Shown: positions 1 to 10,591 of the stretch, one piece after another
Numbering within the stretch: the stretch's first letter is position 1
How the letters are laid out: every line of letters begins with the position of its first letter
NCBI RefSeq assembly: GCF_002102395.1
Contig: NZ_LQPZ01000025.1
Span: 1 to 64,000 of the forward strand
Length of the DNA stretch: 64,000 bases
DNA from: Mycolicibacillus trivialis
GTDB taxonomy: Bacteria > Actinomycetota > Actinomycetes > Mycobacteriales > Mycobacteriaceae
Direction of reading: 5' to 3'
Program-made: the position numbers and the translations under genes
The notes under the pieces: generated by a model
Databases searched by the model: none
The model's input: only the letters and a program-made list of their open reading frames with translations
What the model was told of the DNA's origin: nothing

Positions 1-495
1 AACGCTTCCACCAAACCCTCAAACGCTGGCTCGCCACCCCCCCCCCCCGGACACACTCGCCGAACTCCAATGCCTACTCGACGACTTCCGCACGATCTAC
101 AACACCCAACGCGGCCACCGCGCCCACCCCGGCCACCTCACCCCCCATCAGGCCTACACCGCCCGACCCAAAGCCACCCCCACCAACCAGCCCCACGCCG
201 CCATCCGGCTACGCACCGACACCGTCGACCAATTCGGCAAACTCACCTTGCGCCACGCCAGCCGCCTCCACCACCTCGGCATCGGCCGCGCCCACGCCGG
301 CACCGGCGTACTGATCCTCATCAGCGCCACCACCGTCACCGTCATCAGCAAAACCGGCCACCACATCCTGGCCAGCCACCACATCGACCCCGACCACAAC
401 TACTGGCCCAACAAACAGAAAAACCCCGACACAAGCCGGGGTGATCTGTAACCAATGACGCGACTCAGCTGTCACCGATGACGCGACTCATCACA
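1..495 (+). mobile_element. IS481-family insertion sequence, right-end remnant cut by the window edge
   Basis: This is the 3' part of an insertion sequence; its left part lies outside the window. It holds the C-terminal end of a DDE transposase (next entry). It ends in what looks like a terminal inverted repeat: read on the minus strand from 495 it begins TGTGATGAGTCGCG, and a TGT end is usual for the IS481 family. A related copy of the inner motif, ATGACGCGACTCA, occurs twice (about 456-467 and 479-490), as expected for subterminal transposase-binding repeats. The element stops one or two bases from the 3' CCA of tRNA-Leu. The exact end and any target duplication cannot be confirmed without the left end. 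Confidence 0.7.
3..451 (+). pseudogene. IS481-family transposase, C-terminal part, frameshifted at a poly-C run
   Basis: DDE/rve-type transposase fragment. The first codons read RFHQTLKRWLAT in the frame starting at 3. After a run of twelve C (37-48) the homologous sequence continues one frame over (DTLAELQCLLDDFRTIYNTQR, with the typical YNTQR and LTPHQAY motifs of the rve C-terminus). It then runs through a C-terminal tail (KLTLRHASRLHHLGIGRAHAG) characteristic of actinobacterial IS481 proteins to TAA at 449-451. Eleven C would keep one continuous frame, so the gene is either inactivated by a one-base insertion or the run is miscounted in the assembly. The N-terminal half, with most catalytic residues, lies outside the window. 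Confidence 0.75.
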
Positions 496-496
496 T

Positions 497-582
497 TGGT
501 GGGCGAAGGGGGACTTGAACCCCCACGTCCCGAAGGACACTGGCACCTGAAGCCAGCGCGTCTGCCATTCCGCCACTCGCCC
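497..582 (-). tRNA. leuT: tRNA-Leu (anticodon CAG)
   Basis: Cloverleaf read by eye on the minus strand: acceptor GGGCGAG/TTCGCCC, D-arm with GCGGAATGGCAGACGC, anticodon stem CTGGC/GCCAG enclosing TTCAGGT (anticodon CAG), a long variable arm (TGTCCTTCGGGAC) as in class II tRNAs, T-stem GGGGG/CCCCC with TTCAAGT, discriminator A and an encoded CCA at 497-499. A tRNA-Leu next to fhaA is also found in other mycobacteria. The IS remnant abuts its 3' end but leaves the gene intact. Confidence 0.93.
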
Positions 583-818
583 GCGCGACCGGAGGAGACT
601 ATCACGGCTGCCCCGGTCGTCCCCAACCGTACCGGGCGCCGCCTCGTCACCCCTCGACACCGGCTGTGAACTGCGTCGATGTCATCCTCAGAGATATTTT
701 GGTGCCGGGAACCCAGCAAATCCCGATACCATCTATCCAGGCGGCGTGGGAAACCCGACACGCCGTGGACGTGTCTGTGACGGCCGGGTTGGTATGGATT
801 CAGTGAGGCGGACGGTGC
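583..818. other. intergenic region between tRNA-Leu and fhaA
   Basis: This 236-bp stretch separates the divergent tRNA-Leu and fhaA genes and must hold promoters for both, including that of the fhaA-pknB operon. No convincing -35/-10 pair, open reading frame or repeat could be picked by eye. The sequence just before fhaA (cagtgaggcggacggtgc) has a GAGG-type ribosome binding site about ten bases before the ATG. Confidence 0.4.
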
Positions 819-2450
819 ATGAGCAGCCAGAAGGGGCTCGTTCAGCGCCTCGAGCGCAAGCTCGAGGCAACCGTGGATGACGCATTCGCCCGGGTCTTCG
901 GCGGGTCGATCGTTCCCCAGGAGATCGAGGCTCTGCTGCGCCGCGAAGCCGCCGACGGTGTTCGCGCTCTACAGGGCAACCATCTTTTGGCGCCCAACGA
1001 ATACATCATTACCCTCAGTGAGAACGATTACGCCAAGGTGAGCGCGGATTCGGACCGCACGTCGAATTCCTTCGCCCGGCACCTGGCCGAGCACATCGCT
1101 GAACAGGGGTGGCAAACGTATGGTGAGGTGGTTGTGCGCTTCGAGCAAGCCTCGAATCTGCACACCGGGCAGTTCCGCGCACGCGGTGCCGTCAACCCGG
1201 ATGCCGCCGACCAACCGACCACTCGCGACGATGCCCCACCACAATCGGACCACGCGATTCCCGCAGAATCAGGAGTGCCACCAATGAGCGACAACCCGAG
1301 CTACCGCGGCGGCCCCGGGCAGGGGCACCCCGACGATTACTACGGTCGGCCGCAGGACGATCCGCGAGCCGGTCAGGACCCGCGTGGTCCCTACCCGCCC
1401 GAACACGGTGGCCCCGCCGGCCCGCCGCAGGGTGAGCCGGGTTACCCGCCGCAGGGTGGTTACCCGCCGTCGTATGAGCAGCGTCCGCCCGCGCACTACG
1501 GACCTGGTGGTCCCGGCGGCCCGGGTGGGCCCGGTGGCCCCGGCGGTCCGGGTGCTCCCGGCGGACCCGGTTTCGACCAGCAGGGCTACGCGCCCGGCGG
1601 CCCGGGCGGGCCCGGCGGCCAGCCCGGCTACAGCGACTACGGGCGCGGCCCGGCCCGCCACGACGACGGCGGCTACGGCGCACCGCCGGAACCGCAGCGG
1701 CCCGCCTACCCCGATCAGGGTCCGGGCGGCTACGGCCCGCCGCCGGAACAGCAGCGGCCCCCGTACCCGGACCAGGGCGGTGGCTACGGCCAGGGCTACC
1801 CGGGTCCGGGGGGACCGCCGTACGGCCAGCAGGAGTACGGCCAGCCGGACTACGGGCAGAGCCCGGGCCAGCCGGACTACGGCCAACCTGACTACGGCCA
1901 GCAGGGCCAACCCGACTACGGCCAGCCCGACTACGGGCAGGGCCAACCCGACTACGGCCAGAACTACGCCCAGGGCTACAGCCAACCCGACTACGGCCAG
2001 CAGGATTTCGGCCGCTACGACGCGCCCCCGGCCGCCGGCTACGACAGCCCGCCCGGCTACGACTATGCCGAGCAGCAGCCCGGCGGCGGTTACGACTACG
2101 GCGACTACGGCCAACAGGGCGGCTACGGCGACTACGGCCAGGGCGGCGGTTACCCGGGCGCCGGGCTGGCGGTCACGCTGCAGCTCGACGACGGCAGTGG
2201 CCGCACCTACCAGCTCCGCGAGGGCGCGAACGTGGTCGGCCGTGGCCAGGACGCGCAGTTCCGGCTGCCCGACACCGGGGTCTCACGCCGGCACCTGGAG
2301 ATCCGCTGGGACGGGCAGGTCGCGCTGCTCTCGGACCTCAACTCGACCAACGGCACCACGGTGAACAACGCCCCGGTTCAGGAATGGCAGCTGGCCGACG
2401 GTGACGTCATCCGACTGGGTCACTCCGAGATCGTCGTCCGGATTCACTGA
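819..2450 (+). CDS. fhaA: FhaA, DUF3662/FHA-domain signalling scaffold
   Basis: Substrate and binding partner of PknA/PknB (counterpart of Rv0020c, 527 aa in M. tuberculosis). It recognises phosphothreonine on partners such as the MurJ pseudokinase and restrains peptidoglycan synthesis at the pole and septum. Residues 1 to about 125 form the conserved DUF3662 domain (starts [17 protein letters not shown]). About residues 130-445 are a long low-complexity linker rich in Gly, Pro, Tyr and Gln, with repeated YGQPDYGQ units. The C-terminal ~95 residues are a classical FHA domain with GRG, SRRH and NSTNG motifs. It is the first gene of the operon running to pknB. The ATG at 819 follows a GAGG site and gives the family N-terminus. 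Confidence 0.97.
   Translation: MSSQKGLVQRLERKLEATVDDAFARVFGGSIVPQEIEALLRREAADGVRALQGNHLLAPNEYIITLSENDYAKVSADSDRTSNSFARHLAEHIAEQGWQTYGEVVVRFEQASNLHTGQFRARGAVNPDAADQPTTRDDAPPQSDHAIPAESGVPPMSDNPSYRGGPGQGHPDDYYGRPQDDPRAGQDPRGPYPPEHGGPAGPPQGEPGYPPQGGYPPSYEQRPPAHYGPGGPGGPGGPGGPGGPGAPGGPGFDQQGYAPGGPGGPGGQPGYSDYGRGPARHDDGGYGAPPEPQRPAYPDQGPGGYGPPPEQQRPPYPDQGGGYGQGYPGPGGPPYGQQEYGQPDYGQSPGQPDYGQPDYGQQGQPDYGQPDYGQGQPDYGQNYAQGYSQPDYGQQDFGRYDAPPAAGYDSPPGYDYAEQQPGGGYDYGDYGQQGGYGDYGQGGGYPGAGLAVTLQLDDGSGRTYQLREGANVVGRGQDAQFRLPDTGVSRRHLEIRWDGQVALLSDLNSTNGTTVNNAPVQEWQLADGDVIRLGHSEIVVRIH
1500..2010 (+). repeat. in-frame low-complexity repeats inside fhaA
   Basis: Two kinds of repeat are visible in the fhaA linker. 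One is GGCCCGGGTGG-type units coding for Gly-Pro-Gly (about 1505-1620). The other is a tandem array of roughly 15-24 bp units coding for (G)QPDYGQ (about 1835-2010). The copies are imperfect and in frame, so the linker can lengthen or shorten without breaking the gene. It has no other apparent function. Confidence 0.8.
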
Positions 2451-2455
2451 GATCA

Positions 2456-2490
2456 CGTGGGGTCAAGCCGTGTGGCCTGACCCCGCCACG
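2456..2490 (+). terminator. hairpin after the fhaA stop codon
   Basis: Six bases after the fhaA stop there is a strong stem-loop: CGTGG (2456-2460) with CCACG (2486-2490) outside, GGGTCA (2460-2465) with TGACCC (2478-2483), and GCC/GGC around a GTGT loop inside. No U-run follows. It could reduce read-through or mark an mRNA processing site between fhaA and the downstream genes. Terminator function is inferred only. Confidence 0.45.
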
Positions 2491-2573
2491 ATCACCGTCC
2501 AAGTATCGTGACGTTGCTAGCGGGCTCCGCACCGCGGGCGCGATGGTCGGTGCATGGACGGAGAGGACGCCAG

Positions 2574-3041
2574 ATGCAGGGATTGATGCTGCAGCTGACG
2601 CGTGCCGGTTTCCTGATGTTGCTGTGGGTGTTCATCTGGTCGGTGCTGCGGGTGCTGCGGGCGGACATCTACGCGCCCACCGGCGCGGTCATGATGCGCC
2701 GCGGGCTGACCATCCGCGGCACCCTGCTACCGTCCCGCCAGCAACGCAGCGTCGCGCGGCGGCTCATCGTGACCGACGGCGCCCTGGCCGGTGCGCGCAT
2801 CACCCTCAGCGGCCAGCCGGTGCTCATCGGCCGCGCCGACGACTCCACCTTGGTCCTGACCGACGACTACGCCTCCACCCGGCATGCCCGACTGTCTCAG
2901 CGCGGCACGGAATGGTACGTCGAGGATTTAGGATCGACCAACGGTACTTATCTGGATAAGGCGAAGGTGACCACGGCGGTACGAGTTCCCCTGGGAACGC
3001 CGATACGAATCGGCAAGACGGTAATCGAGTTGCGCCCGTGA
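2574..3041 (+). CDS. fhaB: FhaB (FipA), membrane-anchored FHA protein
   Basis: Counterpart of Rv0019c, 155 aa, a PknB substrate reported to link FtsZ and FtsQ during division under oxidative stress. One transmembrane helix lies at about residues 6-25 (FLMLLWVFIWSVLRVL) and a C-terminal FHA domain at about 75-150 with GRADDS, STRHARLS and GSTNGTYLD motifs. The ATG at 2574 was chosen over upstream starts because it gives the MQGLMLQLTRAGF family N-terminus and has GGAGAGG about nine bases upstream. Its stop overlaps the pstP start (GTGA), indicating translational coupling. Confidence 0.96.
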   Translation: MQGLMLQLTRAGFLMLLWVFIWSVLRVLRADIYAPTGAVMMRRGLTIRGTLLPSRQQRSVARRLIVTDGALAGARITLSGQPVLIGRADDSTLVLTDDYASTRHARLSQRGTEWYVEDLGSTNGTYLDKAKVTTAVRVPLGTPIRIGKTVIELRP

Positions 3042-4525
3042 CCCTGGTGCTGCGCTACGCCGCGCGCAGTGACGTCGGGCTGGTGCGCTCCAACAACGAG
3101 GATTCGGTGTACGCCGGGGCCCGACTGCTGGCGTTGGCCGACGGGATGGGCGGGCACGCCGCCGGGGAGGTCGCCTCCCAGCTGGTGATCGCCGCACTGG
3201 CGCCGCTGGACGACGACGAGCCCGGCGGCGACCTGCTGGGCAAGCTCGACGCCGCGGTCCGACAAGGCAACGCCGCCATCGCCGCCCACGTCGAAGCCGA
3301 ACCCGAGCTCGACGGGATGGGCACCACCCTCACCGCGATCCTGTTCGCCGGCGACCGGATCGGGATGTGCCACATCGGCGACTCCCGCGGCTACCTGCTG
3401 CGCGACGGCGAACTGGGTCAGATCACCAAGGACGACACCTTCGTGCAGACCCTGGTCGACGAGGGCCGGATCAGTGCCGAGGACGCCCACAGCCATCCAC
3501 AGCGGTCCCTGATCATGCGGGCCCTGACCGGCCACGAGGTTGAGCCGACACTGGTGATGCGCGAAGCCCGTGTCGGCGACCGCTACCTGCTCTGCTCCGA
3601 CGGACTCTCCGATCCGGTCAGCACCGAGACCATCCTCGAGGCGCTACAGATCGCCGACGTCGAGGAGTGCGCCGACCGGCTCATCGAACTCGCGTTGCGC
3701 GGCGGCGGCCCGGACAACGTGACCGTCGTCGTCGCCGACGTCGTCGATACGGATTACGGCCAGACCCGCCCTATCTTGGCCGGCGCCGTCTCCGATGACA
3801 GTGACCGGCCTCGCCCCAACACCGCAGCCGGGCGCGCCTCGGCGATCAACCCGCGCCCCAACGTCGTCAAGCGTCGGCTGCCGCAGGTGGACGCCTTCGT
3901 CCACCAGCCGCGCTCCCGCACCCGGCTGATCCTGGCCATCGTGCTGGTGATCCTGGTGGCCCTGGCCGCGCTGGCGGTGGGCAAGATCGTCATCAACCGC
4001 AACTACTTCGTCACCGCCCACGACGGCAACGTGGCCATCATGCGCGGGGTGCCGGGCACGTTCCTGGGCCGCACCCTGCAGGAACCGTTCCGGCGGGTCT
4101 GCCTGGACGCCCGTAACGAACTCTCGCTGGTCGAGTGGACCCAGCCCGCCGAGGGGTCGCGCTGCCGGCCGATGACGCTCGACGACCTGCGACTGTCCGA
4201 ACGCCAACAGGTCACCGACGGGCTGCCGGCCGGCACCTTCGACGACGCGGTCACCCAGCTGCACAAGCTCGCCGGTCCCGAGGCGCTGCTGCCGCTGTGC
4301 TCCACACTCACCACCAAACCCACCCCCACCCACTCCCCGCGCCAGTCCGCGCCGACCGAGTCCGACGCCGCCGAACCGACCACCAGCACGCCGCGCCCGA
4401 CCCGCGAACCCGGCGACGGACCCAGCACCACCGCGCCCGCCACCCCGACCACCTCCACGCCCCCGGTGACGACCCGGCCCTCCGCTCCACCGACACCGGG
4501 AATTGACTGCCGGGACGCGGCATGA
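3038..4525 (+). CDS. pstP: PstP, PP2C-type Ser/Thr protein phosphatase
   Basis: Dephosphorylates PknA, PknB and their substrates at the inner face of the membrane (Rv0018c counterpart). The PP2C catalytic domain covers about residues 4-235. Metal-binding motifs visible are NNEDS (19-23), LADGMGGH (33-40, with Asp35 equivalent to Asp38 of the M. tuberculosis protein), GDSRGYL, SDGLSD and GGGPDNVT. A transmembrane helix at about 295-317 is followed by an extracellular region of ~175 residues ending in a Pro/Thr-rich tail. GTG start at 3038 overlaps the fhaB stop. The N-terminus is three residues shorter than the reference. Its stop overlaps rodA (ATGA). Confidence 0.97.
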   Translation: MTLVLRYAARSDVGLVRSNNEDSVYAGARLLALADGMGGHAAGEVASQLVIAALAPLDDDEPGGDLLGKLDAAVRQGNAAIAAHVEAEPELDGMGTTLTAILFAGDRIGMCHIGDSRGYLLRDGELGQITKDDTFVQTLVDEGRISAEDAHSHPQRSLIMRALTGHEVEPTLVMREARVGDRYLLCSDGLSDPVSTETILEALQIADVEECADRLIELALRGGGPDNVTVVVADVVDTDYGQTRPILAGAVSDDSDRPRPNTAAGRASAINPRPNVVKRRLPQVDAFVHQPRSRTRLILAIVLVILVALAALAVGKIVINRNYFVTAHDGNVAIMRGVPGTFLGRTLQEPFRRVCLDARNELSLVEWTQPAEGSRCRPMTLDDLRLSERQQVTDGLPAGTFDDAVTQLHKLAGPEALLPLCSTLTTKPTPTHSPRQSAPTESDAAEPTTSTPRPTREPGDGPSTTAPATPTTSTPPVTTRPSAPPTPGIDCRDAA

Positions 4526-5937
4526 CGACCCAGCCGCAGCCGGCCGTCACCCCAGCACCCGCACCGCCCCAGCCCGACCGGCGCAACGCCGAGCTGGGGT
4601 TGCTGTGTCTGGCCGCGGCCATCACCACCGTGGCGCTGCTGATCGTGGAGGTCGACCAGCACCGTGACCTCGGCTGGGAGATCGTCGGCTACGCCGGCGC
4701 CTACCTGGTGCTGTTCGGCGGGGCGCACCTGATGATCCGCCGCTACGCCGCCTACGCCGACCCGCTGCTGCTGCCGGTGGTCGCCCTGCTCAACGGGCTG
4801 GGTCTGGTGATGATCCACCGGCTGGACCTGGCCGGCCCACCCGACGGCGGCTCGCAACCCGGCGCCAGCCAGCAGGTGCTGTGGACGCTGGTCGGCGTCA
4901 TCGCGTTCGCCCTGGTGCTGCTGGTGCTCGACGACCACCGCGAGCTGTCCCGCAACGGTTACCTCTGCGGACTGGCCGGACTGATCCTGCTGGTGATCCC
5001 GGCGCTGCTGCCGGCCCGGTTCTCCGAGGAGGGCGGCGCGAAGATCTGGATCCGTTTCCCCGGGTTCTCCATCCAGCCCGCGGAGTTCTCCAAGATCCTA
5101 CTGCTGATCTTCTTCGCCGCCGTGCTGGTCGCCAAACGCGACCTGTTCACCAGCGCAGGCAAGCATGTCTTCGGGGTCAACCTGCCGCGGCCCCGCGACC
5201 TGGCACCGCTGCTGGTCGCCTGGGTCGTCTCGGTCGGGGTGATGGTGTTCGAGAAGGACCTGGGCACCTCGCTGCTGCTCTACACGTCGTTCCTGGTGAT
5301 CGTCTACATCGCCACCCACCGGGTCAGCTGGGTGCTGATCGGGTTGGCGCTGTTCGTCGCGGGCAGCACCGTGGCCTACTTCGTCTTCGCGCACGTGCGG
5401 GTGCGGGTGCAGGCTTGGCTGGACCCGTTCGCCGACCCCGAGGGCACCGGCTACCAGATGGTGCAGTCGCTGTTCAGCTTCGCCACCGGCGGCATCTTCG
5501 GCGCCGGCTGGGGCAACGGCCAGCCCGACTACGTCCCGGCGGCATCCACCGACTTCATCATCGCCGCCTTCGGCGAGGAGCTCGGCCTGGTCGGTTTCGC
5601 CGCCCTGCTGATGCTGTACACGATCGTCATCATGCGGGGGCTGCGCACCGCGCTGGCCGTGCGCGACAGCTTCGGCAAGCTGCTGGCCGCCGGTCTGGCC
5701 GCCACCCTGGCAATCCAGCTGTTCATCGTCGTCGGCGGCGTCACCCGGCTGATCCCGCTGACCGGGCTGACCACGCCGTGGCTGTCCTACGGCGGCTCGT
5801 CACTGGTGGCCAACTACATCCTGCTGGCCCTGCTGCTGCGGATCTCCCACGCCGCCCGCCGGCCGCTGGTCGACCCGCCGCCGCAACAGACCACCCCGAT
5901 CGCCGCCGCGGGCACCGAGGTGATCGAGCGGGTATGA
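4522..5937 (+). CDS. rodA: RodA, SEDS-family peptidoglycan glycosyltransferase
   Basis: Polytopic membrane protein of the FtsW/RodA/SpoVE family (Rv0017c counterpart, 471 aa). It polymerises lipid II during elongation together with its class B PBP partner, which is encoded next (pbpA). About ten to twelve hydrophobic segments are visible. The conserved loops include KIWIRFPGFSIQPAEFSKI, FEKDLGTSLLLY and a GYQMVQSLFSFATGG-type motif, then PLTGLTTPWLSYGGSSL near the C-terminus. It overlaps pstP by four bases (ATGA) and pbpA in the same way, so the genes are translationally coupled. Confidence 0.97.
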   Translation: MTTQPQPAVTPAPAPPQPDRRNAELGLLCLAAAITTVALLIVEVDQHRDLGWEIVGYAGAYLVLFGGAHLMIRRYAAYADPLLLPVVALLNGLGLVMIHRLDLAGPPDGGSQPGASQQVLWTLVGVIAFALVLLVLDDHRELSRNGYLCGLAGLILLVIPALLPARFSEEGGAKIWIRFPGFSIQPAEFSKILLLIFFAAVLVAKRDLFTSAGKHVFGVNLPRPRDLAPLLVAWVVSVGVMVFEKDLGTSLLLYTSFLVIVYIATHRVSWVLIGLALFVAGSTVAYFVFAHVRVRVQAWLDPFADPEGTGYQMVQSLFSFATGGIFGAGWGNGQPDYVPAASTDFIIAAFGEELGLVGFAALLMLYTIVIMRGLRTALAVRDSFGKLLAAGLAATLAIQLFIVVGGVTRLIPLTGLTTPWLSYGGSSLVANYILLALLLRISHAARRPLVDPPPQQTTPIAAAGTEVIERV

Positions 5938-7405
5938 ACACCTCACTGCGTCGCGTCTCGATCGCCGTCCTGGCCCTGGTGGTGCTGTTGCTGATCAACG
6001 CCACCATCACCCAGGTCTTCTCCGCCGACAGCCTGCGCGCCGACCCGCGCAACCAGCGGATCCTGCTCGACGAGTACTCCCGTCAGCGCGGCCAGATCAC
6101 CGCCGACGGCCAATTGCTGGCCTATTCGGAGGCGACCGACGGCAAGTTCCGCTTCCAGCGCGTTTACCCGCACCCGCAGGTATCCGCACCGATCACCGGG
6201 TTCTACTCGCTGCGCTACTCCAGCAGCGGCCTCGAGCGGGCCGAGGACTCGGTGCTCAACGGCTCCGACGAGCGGCTGTTCGCCCGCCGGCTGGCGGACT
6301 TCTTCACCGCCCGCGACCCGCGCGGTGGCAACGTCAACACCACCATCAAGCCGCGGGTGCAGCAGGCCGCCTGGGACGCGATGCAGCACGGCTGCGACCC
6401 GGCCTGCAAGGGCGCGGTCGTCGCACTCGAACCGGCCACCGGCCGCATCCTGGCGCTGGTGTCCTCGCCGTCCTACGACCCGAACCTGCTGGCCGCCCAC
6501 GACCCCGAGGAACAGGTCCGCGCCTGGCAGCGACTACGGGACGACCCGGATGCGCCGCTGACCAACCGGGCGTTGTCCGAGACCTACCCGCCGGGTTCCA
6601 CGTTCAAGGTGATCACCACCGCCGCCGCACTGACCGCCGGCGCCACCGACGACGACCAGCTCACCGCCGCGCCCCGGATCGAGCTGCCGGACAGCAGCGC
6701 CACGGTGGCCAACTTCGGTGAAGCCCGCTGCGGCGACCGGGACACGGTGTCGCTGCGGGAGGCCTTCGCGCGGTCCTGCAACACCGCGTTCGTCCAACTC
6801 GGGCTCGACACCGGCGAATCCGCCCTGCGCACCGCCGCCGAGTCGTTCGGCCTCGACGAAACCCCGGCCGCGATCCCGCTGCAGGTCGCCCAGTCCACGA
6901 TCGGCCCGATTCCCGACGCCGCGGCGCTGGGGATCTCCAGTATCGGGCAGAAGGACGTGGCGCTGACGCCATTGCAGAACGCGCTGGTCGCTGCCACCAT
7001 CGCCAATCAGGGGGTGATGATGCGGCCCTACCTGGTCGACAGCCTGCAGGGCCCGGATCTGGCGAACATCGCCGCGACCGCGCCCCAGACGCAACGGCGT
7101 GCGGTCTCTCCGCAGGTCGCCGCTAAGCTGACTGAACTGATGATCGGCGCCGAGTCATTGACCCAGCAGGAAGGAGCCCTTCCCGGCGTGCAGATCGCAT
7201 CCAAGACCGGTACCGCCGAGCACGGGACCGACCCGCGTAACACCCCGCCGCACGCGTGGTACATCGCTTTCGCACCCGCTGAGAACCCGCGGGTGGCGGT
7301 CGCGGTGCTGGTGGAGGATGGCGGGGACCGACTCTCGGCTACCGGGGGTGCGCTCGCCGCCCCGATCGGACGCGCCGTGATCGAGGCCGCGCTGCAGGGA
7401 GGATC

Positions 7406-7409
<4 letters not shown>
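5934..7409 (+). CDS. pbpA: PbpA, class B penicillin-binding protein (transpeptidase)
   Basis: Monofunctional DD-transpeptidase working with RodA (Rv0016c counterpart, 491 aa). N-terminal signal anchor at about 7-28 ([18 protein letters not shown]), then a PBP dimerisation region and a transpeptidase domain. Active-site motifs are in place: S222-TFK (Ser codon at 6597), S281-C-N283 (6774) and K424-T-G (7203). The ATG at 5934 overlaps the rodA stop. A much longer open frame beginning at 4881 is only an overlap with rodA. The stop overlaps pknA (ATGA). Confidence 0.97.
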
Positions 7410-8706
<1,297 letters not shown>

Positions 8707-8710
<4 letters not shown>

Positions 8711-10590
8711 CGACTCCGCAACACCTCTCCGACCGCTACGAACTCGGGGACATCCTCGGCTTCGGCGGCATGTCCGAGGTCCACCTGGCCCGCGACCAGC
8801 GACTGCACCGCGACGTCGCGATCAAAGTGCTGCGAGCCGACCTGGCCCGTGACCCCAGTTTCTATCTGCGGTTCCGGCGTGAGGCGCAGAACGCCGCCGC
8901 GCTGAACCACCCGGCGATCGTCGCGGTTTACGACACCGGAGAAGCCGAAACCCCCTCGGGCCCACTGCCATACATCGTGATGGAGTACGTCGACGGCGTC
9001 ACCCTGCGCGACATGGTGCAGAACGACGGCCCCCTGCCGGTGCAGCGCGCGATCGAGATCATCGCCGACGCCTGCCAGGCCCTCAACTTCTCCCACCAGC
9101 ACGGGATCATCCACCGCGACGTCAAGCCGGCCAACATCATGGTCAGCAAGAGCAACGCGGTGAAGGTGATGGACTTCGGCATCGCCCGCGCCCTGGCCGA
9201 CAGCCACAACGTCACGCAGACCGCCGCCGTCATCGGCACCGCTCAGTACCTCTCGCCGGAACAGGCCCGCGGTGAGCCGGTGGACGCCCGCTCCGATGTG
9301 TACTCGCTGGGCTGCGTGCTCTACGAGATCATCACCGGCGAGCCACCTTTCGTCGGAGACTCGCCGGTTGCCGTTGCCTACCAACATGTCCGCGAGGACC
9401 CGGTTCCGCCGTCCCAGCGGCACAGCGGAATTCCCGCCGGCCTGGATGCGGTCGTGCTCAAGGCGCTGGCGAAGAACCCCGACAACCGGTACCAGACCGC
9501 CGCCGACATGCACACCGACCTGATCCGGGTCTACAACGGCGAGCAGCCCGAGGCGCCCAAGGTCCTCACCGACGCCGACCGAGCGTCGCTGCTGAAGAGC
9601 TCCGCCGGGTCCGCGGCCGGCGGCCCGCAAACCGACCCGCTGCCCCGCCAGCAACTGGACTTCAGCGGCGACCGCGCCGCCGGGTCATCGGTGGCCCGGT
9701 GGCTGGTGGCGGTGGCCGTGCTCGCGGTGCTCACCATCGGCGTGACGGTGGCGATCCAGGTCTTCGGCGGCAAACGCCCTCATGAACTGCAGGTGCCCGA
9801 CGTGCGCGGCATGGTCTCCGCCGACGCGGTCGCGGAGTTGCAGAAGAAGGGCTTCGAGGTCCGCACCGAGCAAAAAGCCGACTCCGAGGTGCCCCCCGAC
9901 CACGTGATCAGCACCGAGCCCGGAGCCAACGACATGGCGCGCAAGGGCGACGTGATCATCGTCAAGGTGTCCTACGGTCCCGAGCAGCGCCAGCTGCCCG
10001 ACGTGGCGTCGCTGAGCTATGAGACTGCGGTCAAAAAGCTGCAGGACCGCGGGTTCAGCAAGTTCAAACGCACCGAGGCGCCCTCGACCCCGGAGCTCAA
10101 GGACCGGGTTGTCGGCACCAACCCGCCGGTCAACTCCACCTCGGCGATCACGAACGAGATCGAGGTGATCGTCGGCACCGGGCCGGAAATGAAGGACGTG
10201 CCCGATGTGGGCGGGCAGACCGTCGAGTCCGCACGACAGAACCTCGAGGTCTACGGATTCACCAAGGTCACCGAGGTCAACGTGGACAGCCCGCGCCCGG
10301 CCGGCGAAGTGGTCGGCACGAACCCGGCCGCGGGGGCCAACACCCCCCTCGACACGGTCATCGAGTTGCAGGTCTCCCGCGGCAACCAGTTCATCATGCC
10401 GGACGTGTCGGGCATGTTCTGGACCGACGCCGAGCCGCAACTGCGGGCATTGGGCTGGACCGGCATGCTGGTCAAGGGCGCCGACGTCGACGCGGGCGGC
10501 GACTCGCACAACCGGGTCGTCTACCAGAGCCCGGCCGCGGGCAAGGGCGTCAACCGCGACGCCAACATCACCCTGAAATTCGGCCAGTAG
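8707..10590 (+). CDS. pknB: PknB, PASTA-domain Ser/Thr protein kinase
   Basis: Essential sensor kinase that binds muropeptides and lipid II outside and phosphorylates cell-wall and division proteins inside (Rv0014c counterpart, 627 aa). Kinase domain about 11-275 with FGGMSEV, Lys40, [12 protein letters not shown] and an activation loop [11 protein letters not shown] carrying the two regulatory threonines. The transmembrane helix is at about 332-352, followed by four PASTA repeats (about 358-424, 425-493, 494-560, 561-627), each beginning with a PDV-like motif. The ATG at 8707 fits the family start and overlaps the pknA stop. An in-frame GTG at 8629 is ignored. It is the last gene of the operon and ends one base from the convergent trpG. 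Confidence 0.98.
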
Positions 10591-10591
10591 C

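Noticed and set aside
37..48. Programmed frameshifting at the poly-C run to make an active transposase
   Set aside because: IS481 elements normally encode the transposase in a single frame and the run is in the C-terminal half; a mutation or sequencing error is simpler.
1835..2010. CRISPR-like regular repeats in fhaA
   Set aside because: The units are in-frame, imperfect and coding (QPDYGQ), with no unique spacers and no cas genes nearby.
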